Assembly (NCBI GenBank): GCA_013695855.1
Contig: JACCZR010000052.1
Coordinates: 1-19,971, forward strand
Reading direction: 5' to 3'
From: Thermoleophilaceae bacterium
GTDB taxonomy: Bacteria > Actinomycetota > Thermoleophilia > Solirubrobacterales > Thermoleophilaceae
Length of the DNA: 19,971 bases
Shown here: positions 5,832 through 12,616 of the stretch, piece after piece
How the letters are laid out: every line of letters begins with the position of its first letter
How positions within the stretch are numbered: position 1 is the stretch's first letter
The notes under the pieces: generated by a model
Seen by the model: the letters and a program-made list of their open reading frames with translations, nothing else
The model's database searches: none
What the model was told of the DNA's origin: nothing
Position numbers and translations under genes: made by a program

Positions 5832-7424
5832 TCAAGTGGTCGCGGCGGCCTGCCTTGCGTGAGTGCGGATCTCGGAGAGGATGCGCTCCAGACGTGGCTC
5901 GCGCTCGGTGTCCACGTGAGTCATGGCGGCGGCCACCGAGGGGTGCACGCTCGCGATCTCGGAGTGGATGGCGTGGGCCACCGCGCGGTAGGAGGGATGT
6001 CCCTCCCGGGCCGACCGCAGCTCTACCAGGTGCATCGCCTCGCGCGCGTTGAGGTCCAGGACGTAGCGGATGCGGTACCCCAGGCACAGCGCGTAGGGCG
6101 CGAGCTCGGGGTGACCGATCGCGACCAGCCGCTCGTACTCCTCCCGGGAGCGCTCCAGCCCGGCGCGATAGGCGTCGCCCACCCCCGCCGGCTCGAGCTC
6201 GTCGGGCACGCCGGCGCCGAGCTCGGGCCCCAGCGTCTGCCATTGCACTGTGAGCAGACGGTGGCGCTGCAGGTCGCGGAAGGCGCCGTAGTCGGAGACC
6301 ACCTCGAAGCGGTAGCTCAGTGCCTCCAAGCCGCGCCCGGGCTTGTGACGACGGTTCGCGCGCTCGCCCACCAGCTCGGCCAGCATCGTCTCGCGCTCGT
6401 CGGGCGGGAGGTTGCGCACCGCGCGGCGGGCCTCGTCCTCCGGGGACGAGGCGGCCTCGAAGACCAGCGCGGCCAACAGGTGCTCCTCGCTGCCGCGGGC
6501 CTCGAGGAGCTTCACCACAGGCCCGCGCTGCGAGCCGCGCTCGCGGTCGAGGCCCAGCCGGGCCGCCCAGCGCTCGGCCGCCTGCGCGCGGCCCTCGAGG
6601 TATGAGGCCCATTCGCCGCCGCGATCGGCGCGGTCGACCCGCGCCACGAAGCTCGGCACCACCTGCCGCAGCTCGCCGAGAATCATGCGCCCCATCTCGC
6701 GGGATTCGGGCAGCGGGGAGGAGTGAAGGCGCAGCAGCAGCTGCTCGTAGGCCTGCCCCGTCGCGTAGATGCCCATGTGGGAGAGCGAGCCGGCGGGCAG
6801 CAGGCCGCGCAGCAGGTCGAGTGCCTTGGCCTTCAGCGAGCGCTGATGTGCGGCCTCGGGTTCCCCGTCGGCGCGCGGGAAGCGCTCGGCCGCCCAGGCC
6901 ATCACGCGCGGGATGGATTCCGCGTAGGTGGTGAACAGAGAGTCCATCGCCGCGTCGTGCTCGGGCCCGAGCTCGGGGTGGCGCCAGTAGCGGTAGCCAC
7001 CGCCGGGCATCGGCTGGTCGTAGGCGATGTAGCGCGTGGACTGCTCGAGGTAGGCGGCCAGCCGGCCGCGCTGGAGCACCTTGGTCATCACGTTCGACAC
7101 CCACTCGCAGGCCACGTGCACGCCGCCCAGCTGGGCGACCGAGTCGTCGCCGTAGCCGAGGAAGATCCGCTCGTAGAGCTGGCGCGCCCGTTCTCCCTCG
7201 GCGCCGTCGAAGGCCGCTCGGGCCCCCTCGGACAGGTCACCCGCGAACTCGTCGAGGAACAGTCGCCGCAGCGTGCCCGGATAGCGCGAGTAGCGAGCGA
7301 ACATCGCGCCCTTGACGGTCTCGGGCAGGTTCACCAGCGCGAACACCGGCCGGTCGAGGTTCGTGAAGTGGGGCGCCAGCGAGGCGCGCTCGTCGGGGGT
7401 GAAGCTCTCGACCGGATAGTCCAT
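5832..7424 (-). CDS. Tandem (two-domain) ThyX-like flavin-dependent thymidylate synthase family protein
   Basis: The protein has 530 aa from ATG 7424, about twice a normal ThyX (220-250 aa), and contains two ThyX-like halves. ThyX uses FAD and methylene-tetrahydrofolate to make dTMP from dUMP; its signature is RHRxxSxNExSxRY. The N-terminal half reads RGRLAAYLEQSTRY (119-132): the ExSxRY part is kept, but the His is Gly. The C-terminal half reads RHRLLTVQW (387-395): RHR is kept, but the ExSxRY part is lost. The C-terminal half also keeps the late block NAREAMHLVELR (459-470), whose first Arg aligns with a dUMP-binding Arg of classical ThyX. The halves therefore complement each other, as in a fused pseudo-heterodimer. 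An upstream GTG at 7472 would add 16 residues; 7424 is preferred because the added stretch looks non-conserved. Thymidylate synthase activity is plausible but not certain. Confidence 0.85.
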   Translation of the reverse strand: MDYPVESFTPDERASLAPHFTNLDRPVFALVNLPETVKGAMFARYSRYPGTLRRLFLDEFAGDLSEGARAAFDGAEGERARQLYERIFLGYGDDSVAQLGGVHVACEWVSNVMTKVLQRGRLAAYLEQSTRYIAYDQPMPGGGYRYWRHPELGPEHDAAMDSLFTTYAESIPRVMAWAAERFPRADGEPEAAHQRSLKAKALDLLRGLLPAGSLSHMGIYATGQAYEQLLLRLHSSPLPESREMGRMILGELRQVVPSFVARVDRADRGGEWASYLEGRAQAAERWAARLGLDRERGSQRGPVVKLLEARGSEEHLLAALVFEAASSPEDEARRAVRNLPPDERETMLAELVGERANRRHKPGRGLEALSYRFEVVSDYGAFRDLQRHRLLTVQWQTLGPELGAGVPDELEPAGVGDAYRAGLERSREEYERLVAIGHPELAPYALCLGYRIRYVLDLNAREAMHLVELRSAREGHPSYRAVAHAIHSEIASVHPSVAAAMTHVDTEREPRLERILSEIRTHARQAAATT

Positions 7425-7435
7425 GCGGGGCGGCC

Positions 7436-7441
7436 AGTCTA
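7436..7441 (-). promoter_or_regulatory. Candidate -10 box (TAGACT) for the tandem ThyX-like gene
   Basis: TAGACT on the minus strand, 11 nt before the ATG at 7424, would give a leader of only a few nucleotides. No Shine-Dalgarno is seen before this ATG. If the GTG at 7472 were the start, this box would lie inside the coding region. Confidence 0.25.
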
Positions 7442-7521
7442 GGCGCGCCCCCGGCGTCTCGGAGCCGAGCACCGCCCTCGACGGGCTGCGCCGCAGGCAG
7501 GCCGGGGACCGCGCTCGGTGG

Positions 7522-9168
7522 TTACGCCAGCTGTCGCTCGAGGACCGGGACGATTATCGTCTCGTTCTCGTCGTCGCCCATCACCTTGTCCAGGCGCATC
7601 AGCAGGCTCCGGCCCTCGATGAGCAGGGTGGCGAACTGATTGTCGAACCACGGCCCGTCGCCCACCTGGCGCCAGCGGACGTCTGAGTCGACAACGCCGG
7701 CGGCGCGCGCCATCGTACGCGCGAGCAGCTTCATCGGCCCGCTCAGCGTCGAGCGGATCACCGCGCGCTCGCGGTCGTCCAGCGGGTTGCGAAAAGGCGA
7801 GCAGACGGCCTGGTAGACCGCGCTTCGCACCCCCGAGCCCTGCCGGAAGGCGACCTCGCTGAGGTAGGCGTGATGGACGTCGCCCGACAGGGTGAGGATG
7901 ATGGCCGGCGGCGTGCCGCGCTCGCCGGCACCCACCGCGCGCTGGAGCTCGCCCAGGCGCGCAAAGGACTCGCGGAAGGCGGCCCAGTGCTCGAGGTCGA
8001 CGGCTTGGCGCACCTTCTCGCCAACCCGCTTGGCCAGGCCGCCCCAGGCGCCGTCGCACACCGCCTCGTTCCAGCCCTCCAGGTCGTGCATGGCGGGCAT
8101 GAGCAGCCAGGGGACCGAAGTGGCCAGCAGCAGGTGGTCGAACCCGCCGGTGGCCGTCTCCTCCAGCCATCTCCACTCGGCCTCGTCGAGCATCGAGCGC
8201 GCGCCCGGATCGAGCACCCGACCCGCGCGGGAGTCGATCATCACGAGCCGGGTGTCGCCCAGGTCGCGGCAGAAGCTCCAGCGGGTGCCGTCGGGCTCGC
8301 GGTCGGCCTGCAAGGCGAAGTCGCGCAGGATCGGGCCGGCGTCATCGACCTCGTGCACGCGGTGGAAGAGCTCGTCCTCGGCCAGCTCGGAGGGGCCGAG
8401 GTTCCCGATGTGCTGGTAGATCCAGTACGACACCAGCGCCCCGATGATGTGCTCGTTCCACATCGGCCCCGTGCGCATGTGGTCGAGCCAGTCCTGTGAG
8501 ATGTTCCAGTCGTCGTGGACGTCGTGGTCGTCGAAGATCATCGCCGTCGAGACGGTGGAGAGCAGCCAGCGGATGGGCGGCTCGCTCCACGACTCGCGGT
8601 ACAGCCGGGTGTACTCCTCGAAGTCGAGCACGTCCTCCCCGGTCGGTCCGTCGACGCTGCGCCGGGTGCGGATGAACTCCTTCGTCTTGGGCGACGTCTC
8701 GTCGGCGTAGACCTGGTCGCCCAGCATGAGCAGCAGATCGGGCCAGTCCTTGAAGGGCTCAGTCTGCATGCGCATGGCCAGGCCGCGCAGGGCGTCGATC
8801 TCGCGGCCCTCCGCGTCCTCGTCCTTGGGCAGGTTGTGGGGCGGCTCGTTGGGCGCGGCCACCCGGCAGGAGCCGAAGACGACTTGCAGGGCCTCGTCCT
8901 TTGGGTATGTCCGAAAGCGACTGGGGGGGTACTTCGAGCCGGCCTCGGGCCAGACCTGCTCGCCGTCGAGGCGGACCTCGTACTCGTAGGCGGTACCTCG
9001 CTCGAGTCCCCCGGCCCGCACGAGCGCGTAGTGGTGGCCTGCCACGTGGAAGGTGCGCTGGACCGTGCCCAGCACCTCGACCTCGCAGGGGCGGTCGGTC
9101 TCCACCCAGAAGTGGGCGCATTCCTCGCTGACGTAGCGAAGGAACGGGCCTAGGACCAGGGCGGGCAC
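7522..9168 (-). CDS. PhoD-like metallophosphatase (alkaline phosphatase D family), no signal peptide
   Basis: The protein has 548 aa. Residues 1-90 form a beta-rich N-terminal domain of the kind found in PhoD-like proteins. The metallophosphatase core follows: FGSCR (98-102), LMLGDQVYAD (147-156), FDDHDVHDDWN (212-222), which supplies Asp/His metal ligands, and LSGDVHHAY (427-435), which supplies a metal-binding His pair. The expected role is a Ca/Fe- or Mn-type phosphomonoesterase or phosphodiesterase. Classical PhoD is exported by Tat, but here the N-terminus is MPALVLGPFLRYVSEE, with no twin Arg or hydrophobic core, so the protein is probably cytoplasmic and its substrate is open. The GTG at 9168 has no Shine-Dalgarno, but TAGGCT (9175-9180) lies 6 nt upstream. 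It lies 97 nt upstream of the ThyX-like start, on the same strand. Confidence 0.92.
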   Translation of the reverse strand: MPALVLGPFLRYVSEECAHFWVETDRPCEVEVLGTVQRTFHVAGHHYALVRAGGLERGTAYEYEVRLDGEQVWPEAGSKYPPSRFRTYPKDEALQVVFGSCRVAAPNEPPHNLPKDEDAEGREIDALRGLAMRMQTEPFKDWPDLLLMLGDQVYADETSPKTKEFIRTRRSVDGPTGEDVLDFEEYTRLYRESWSEPPIRWLLSTVSTAMIFDDHDVHDDWNISQDWLDHMRTGPMWNEHIIGALVSYWIYQHIGNLGPSELAEDELFHRVHEVDDAGPILRDFALQADREPDGTRWSFCRDLGDTRLVMIDSRAGRVLDPGARSMLDEAEWRWLEETATGGFDHLLLATSVPWLLMPAMHDLEGWNEAVCDGAWGGLAKRVGEKVRQAVDLEHWAAFRESFARLGELQRAVGAGERGTPPAIILTLSGDVHHAYLSEVAFRQGSGVRSAVYQAVCSPFRNPLDDRERAVIRSTLSGPMKLLARTMARAAGVVDSDVRWRQVGDGPWFDNQFATLLIEGRSLLMRLDKVMGDDENETIIVPVLERQLA

Positions 9169-9174
9169 TCCGGC

Positions 9175-9180
9175 AGCCTA
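9175..9180 (-). promoter_or_regulatory. Candidate -10 box (TAGGCT) for the PhoD-like gene
   Basis: TAGGCT on the minus strand, 6 nt before the GTG at 9168, in a 74-nt intergenic gap. It is placed like the boxes before rpe and the 3882 gene, consistent with leaderless transcription. Confidence 0.35.
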
Positions 9181-9242
9181 CGCCCTGTGGGCAAAGGATC
9201 GCCGGGAGTCGATGAAGTCCCGCAGCCCAGCGCGACCGCCGG

Positions 9243-10754
9243 CTAAGAGGAGCCCGCCTCCACCTCGCTGGGCACCTCGATCTCGCGCTTGAGGATCTTG
9301 CCCGTGGGGCCCTTGGGCAGCTCGTCCACGAACCAGACCTTGCGCGGGTACTTGTAGTTGGCCACCTCTTCCTTGACGTAGCCCTTGATGTCCTCCTCGG
9401 AGACGTCCTCGCCGTCTTTGAGGACCACGGCCGCGCCGACCTCCTCGCCCATGTTCTCGTCCTCGACGCCGATCACGGCGGCCTCGAGCACCGAAGGGTG
9501 CTCGTAGAGCACCTCTTCGACCTCACGCGGGTAGACGTTGTAGCCGCCGCGGATGATCAGCTCCTTCTTGCGGTCGACGATGAAGAAGTAGCCCTCGTCG
9601 TCGATCTTGGCCATGTCGCCGGTGTAGAACCAGCCGTCCTTGATCGACTCCTGGGTGGCTTCCTCGCGGTCCCAGTAGCCCTTCATCACGTTGTGGCCCT
9701 TGATGAGTATCTCGCCGACCTCGCCCTGGTCGACCTCGTTGCCGTCGTCGTCGACAACCTTCATCTCCACACCCTCGATCGGCGTGCCGATGGAGCCGAT
9801 CTTGCGCTCCTTGTCAGGGTGGTTGAACGAGGCGACGGGTGAAGTCTCCGAGAGGCCGTAGCCCTCGAGCACCTTGCAGTTGAAGGCCTCCTCGAAGCCG
9901 CGCAGCACCTCGCCGGGCATGGCCGAGCCGCCCGAGGCGCAGACCTCCAGGCACGAGACGTCGTAGTCGTCGCGGGTATCGAGGTTGAGCATCGCCGTGT
10001 ACATGGTCGGCACGCCCTCGAAGACCGAGACCTTGTCGCGCTGGATGATCTCGAGTGCCTTGGCGGGGTCGAAGCGCGGGATGAGGGTCAGCGTCCCGCC
10101 ACCGAACATCGTGGCGTTCAGGCCGCATGTCTGCCCGAAGGAGTGGAACAGCGGGAGTGCCCCCAGCGTGATCGATCCCTCGTCGAGGCTGAACAGGCCG
10201 GCGGCGATCTCGGTGTTCCTCTTGAGGTTGGAGTGGGTGAGCTCGGCGCCCTTGGGCTTGCCGGTGGTGCCGCTCGTGTAGAGGATCACTGCGGTGTCGT
10301 CGTCGGAGACCTCGGCCATCTCCTCCACCGGGTCGGCCTCGCCAACGAGCTCCTCGAACTCGCCTGGCTTGACGAGGGTGAGCTCGGCGCCCGCGGCCTC
10401 GGCGCCCTTCTCGGCGGCCTCCGCGAAGTCGTGCCAGGCGAAGAAGATCTTGACGCCGGGATCGGTGAGGTAGAACTCGACCTCGCGGCCCTTGAGGAGC
10501 GGGTTCATCGGCACCACGGTCCCGCCGGCGCGCAGCACGCCGTAGTAGATGACGGCGAAGTACGGGACGTTGGGGAGCATGATCCCCACCCGGTCGCCCT
10601 GCTCGAAGCCCTTCTCCTCGAGGAGCCCCGCGAGGCGCTTGCCGGCCTCGTCGAGCATCTCGTAGGAGACCTCGTTGTCGTCCAGCTTCAGCGCAGTCCG
10701 CTCGCCGTGCTTCTCGCGCGTGTCGGTCAGGATCGTGGCCAGGTTCTCGCTCAT
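9243..10754 (-). CDS. AMP-dependent acyl-CoA synthetase (probable long-chain fatty-acid-CoA ligase)
   Basis: The protein has 503 aa and belongs to the ANL adenylating superfamily. It activates a carboxylic acid with ATP and transfers it to CoA. Motifs in order: P-loop YTSGTTGKPKG (159-169), EGYGLSETSP (297-306), GWFYTGD (374-380), the hinge region DRKKELIIRGGYNVYP (394-409) and the catalytic Lys486 in PTGKILKR. The compact length and FadD-like motifs suggest a medium- or long-chain fatty-acid substrate, but chain length cannot be read from the sequence. It has no membrane segment. The ATG is preceded by GAGGAGG (10760-10766), 5 nt away. The protein is more acidic and Lys-rich than its Arg-rich neighbours. 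It is separated from the nuo genes by a hairpin and has its own candidate promoter, so it is probably monocistronic. Confidence 0.93.
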   Translation of the reverse strand: MSENLATILTDTREKHGERTALKLDDNEVSYEMLDEAGKRLAGLLEEKGFEQGDRVGIMLPNVPYFAVIYYGVLRAGGTVVPMNPLLKGREVEFYLTDPGVKIFFAWHDFAEAAEKGAEAAGAELTLVKPGEFEELVGEADPVEEMAEVSDDDTAVILYTSGTTGKPKGAELTHSNLKRNTEIAAGLFSLDEGSITLGALPLFHSFGQTCGLNATMFGGGTLTLIPRFDPAKALEIIQRDKVSVFEGVPTMYTAMLNLDTRDDYDVSCLEVCASGGSAMPGEVLRGFEEAFNCKVLEGYGLSETSPVASFNHPDKERKIGSIGTPIEGVEMKVVDDDGNEVDQGEVGEILIKGHNVMKGYWDREEATQESIKDGWFYTGDMAKIDDEGYFFIVDRKKELIIRGGYNVYPREVEEVLYEHPSVLEAAVIGVEDENMGEEVGAAVVLKDGEDVSEEDIKGYVKEEVANYKYPRKVWFVDELPKGPTGKILKREIEVPSEVEAGSS

Positions 10755-10759
10755 TGGTG

Positions 10760-10766
10760 CCTCCTC
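10760..10766 (-). promoter_or_regulatory. Shine-Dalgarno of the acyl-CoA ligase
   Basis: GAGGAGG on the minus strand, 5 nt before the ATG at 10754. A strong match that fixes the start. Confidence 0.8.
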
Positions 10767-10780
10767 GGGTCGCCCTCGGG

Positions 10781-10786
10781 AACCTA
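10781..10786 (-). promoter_or_regulatory. Candidate -10 box (TAGGTT) for the acyl-CoA ligase
   Basis: TAGGTT on the minus strand lies 26 nt before the ATG. A start about 7 nt downstream would give a leader of about 20 nt that includes the Shine-Dalgarno. The spacer upstream is C-rich and no good -35 is visible. Confidence 0.3.
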
Positions 10787-10815
10787 CCCGGTTGGGGGCC
10801 TTTTCATGGGCGCAG

Positions 10816-10853
10816 AGCGACAGCGGCCCCGCCGACGCGGAACCGCTGTCGCT
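10816..10853 (-). terminator. Long hairpin between the nuo operon and the acyl-CoA ligase
   Basis: The outer arms AGCGACAGCGG (10816-10826) and CCGCTGTCGCT (10843-10853) are perfectly complementary (11 bp). Inside, CCGC and GCGG add four pairs after a 2x2 internal loop, closed by a CGAC loop. It is about 20 nt past the stop of the remnant reading frame and about 210 nt past nuoN, on the minus strand, so it is the likely transcription end of the complex I operon. There is no clear T-run. Confidence 0.6.
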
Positions 10854-10872
10854 GCTTCAGCCGGCTGCTTCG

Positions 10873-11031
10873 CTAGTTCGTCGTCCGAGCGTAGAACTGG
10901 ACAGCGAAGTCCGTGTTCGCGGGATTGGCCCCGTTGAAGGTCCTCAGCCTGACCCGTACCACGATCTCGTTCTCGTTCGCGCTGATGGCTTCGGCGCTCG
11001 CGTTGGCGAAGTCCTCCGCCGTGGCCTCAAC
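10873..11031 (-). pseudogene. Start-less 52-codon coding remnant downstream of nuoN
   Basis: The gap 10755-11065 contains a minus-strand frame bounded by TAG at 11032-11034 and TAG at 10873-10875. It has protein-like composition and strongly G/C-ending codons, with pieces such as EDFANASAEAISANENEI and a beta-like end NTDFAVQFYARTTN. It has no ATG, GTG or TTG near its beginning; the only in-frame candidate is GTG at 10962, which would leave 29 residues. This looks like the C-terminal end of a decayed gene whose front was lost, with the old terminator hairpin (10816-10853) still behind it. I do not recognise the family. It could also be chance in GC-rich DNA. Confidence 0.35.
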
Positions 11032-11065
11032 CTATCCGCGAAGGCTGCGAGAACGCAAGCCCGAG

Positions 11066-12616
11066 CTAGGGCCGCAGGTCCGGGAACGAGCTGCCCACGT
11101 CGCGGGCCAGGTCGAACAGCGGGTCCGGGTAGATGAAGGCCGCGATGATCGCTGCCGCACACAGAACGGCTACGAAGAGAACCTCCGGCTGGGCCCGCGC
11201 GTCGGCCTCCGGTGACCAGCCGCCCACCAGCCTGGCGCGGCGCGGTGGGCTGGTCGGGAGCTGCACTTCCACGCGGCCGAGCCACATCGTCGCCACTACG
11301 CGCAGGTAGTAGCCGAGGGAGATGATCGAGCCCACCACGATCGCGATTCCAATCGCCGTGTAGTCGCCCGAGACCGAGGCGTCGATCAGATAGAACTTTC
11401 CGGTGAAGCCGCCGGTGAGTGGGAAGCCGGCCAGCGCGAACATGGCGATGGTCATCGGCCAGGCCAGCCAGGGCGCAGCTCGGCCGAGGTCCTGCAGCGA
11501 GGCTATGTCGTCGCCGTGCTCGGAGACCCGTTCGCGGGCCAGCACCACCGCGAACGCCGCCACGTTCATCAGCAGGTAGACGGCGAGGTAGAAGGCCGTG
11601 GCCTGTACTCCCAGCCGCGTGCCCACCACCACCCCGGCCAACAGGTAGCCCGCCTGGGCCACGCCCGACCAGGCGAGCATGCGCTTCAGCGAGCGTTGAG
11701 TCAGGGCACCCACGTTGCCCACGAGGATGGTCGCGATGGCCAGCGCGGCCAGCGCCGGCGCCCACTCGACCTGCGAGTTGATCAGGGCGTCGTCGAAGAA
11801 GCGCAGGAAGATCGCGAAAGCCGCCGCCTTCGTGGCCACGGCCATGAAGCTTGTGACCGGGGTGGGGGCACCCTGGTAGACGTCCGGGGTCCACTGGTGA
11901 AACGGCGCGACAGAGGCCTTGAACGCCAGCCCTGTGACCGACAACGCTATGCCCGTCAGCAGCAGGGGGTCGGTGAGGCCCACGCCCCCGCTGTCTGCGC
12001 CTATCGCGCGCGATATCCCCGCGAACGAGGTGGAGCCGGTCGCGCCATAGATGAGCGCCAAGCCATAGAGCAGAGTGGCCGAGCCCACTGACCCGATCAC
12101 CAGGTATTTCAGCCCCGACTCGAGTGAGGTGGCCCGGCGCAGCTCGGTCGCGCACAGCACGTACAGCGGGATCGACAACAGCTCCAGGCCGACGAACAGC
12201 ACGATCAGGTTTTCGGCGGCGGCCAGGACCACCATGCCCGCGATCGAGGCCAGCAGCAGCGAGTGGTACTCCCCCGAGCCCGCCTCGCGAACCGCGGTGG
12301 CGCGCAGGGAGAGCAGCACGGCGAACAGGCCCGCGACGTAGAAGAGGACGGAGATCCCGACGGCCAGGGTGTCCTGAGCCAGGGCGCCCACCACGATCGG
12401 CGGTTGGTCGCCGGGCTCCCAGACCCAGACGCTGAGGCCGATCGCCGCCAAGAGCGAGACGGCGGTCAGCACCGGGACCACCACCCTCTGCACCGCCCTG
12501 CCGCGCACGAGGCCCGCCATGAGCACCACCACCGACCCCCCGAGCACCGCGAGCAGCGGTGAGAGCGCCTTGTAGTCGATCTCCGGGGCGGCGACGTCGG
12601 CAAGGGGGAGGATCAA
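11066..12616 (-). CDS. nuoN: NADH-quinone oxidoreductase subunit N
   Basis: One of the three antiporter-like membrane subunits of complex I, carrying one proton channel. It has 516 aa and about 14 hydrophobic helices. The functional residues are all present: the TM5 glutamate Glu145 in GLELLSIPLY, Lys233 in AFKASVAPFHQW, Lys263 in ATKAAAF, and Lys407 in GGFTGKFYL, the distal-channel Lys. The start is TTG at 12616, supported by AGGAGG (12624-12629) 7 nt upstream and by a 4-base TTGA overlap with the nuoM stop. It is the last gene of the operon, followed by a gap with a hairpin. The C-terminus after the last helix is short and carries no repeat tail, unlike NuoM. Confidence 0.97.
   Translation of the reverse strand: MILPLADVAAPEIDYKALSPLLAVLGGSVVVLMAGLVRGRAVQRVVVPVLTAVSLLAAIGLSVWVWEPGDQPPIVVGALAQDTLAVGISVLFYVAGLFAVLLSLRATAVREAGSGEYHSLLLASIAGMVVLAAAENLIVLFVGLELLSIPLYVLCATELRRATSLESGLKYLVIGSVGSATLLYGLALIYGATGSTSFAGISRAIGADSGGVGLTDPLLLTGIALSVTGLAFKASVAPFHQWTPDVYQGAPTPVTSFMAVATKAAAFAIFLRFFDDALINSQVEWAPALAALAIATILVGNVGALTQRSLKRMLAWSGVAQAGYLLAGVVVGTRLGVQATAFYLAVYLLMNVAAFAVVLARERVSEHGDDIASLQDLGRAAPWLAWPMTIAMFALAGFPLTGGFTGKFYLIDASVSGDYTAIGIAIVVGSIISLGYYLRVVATMWLGRVEVQLPTSPPRRARLVGGWSPEADARAQPEVLFVAVLCAAAIIAAFIYPDPLFDLARDVGSSFPDLRP

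Noticed and set aside
5736..6605. Plus-strand frame (289 codons)
   Set aside because: Antisense of the ThyX-like gene, with no recognisable domain.
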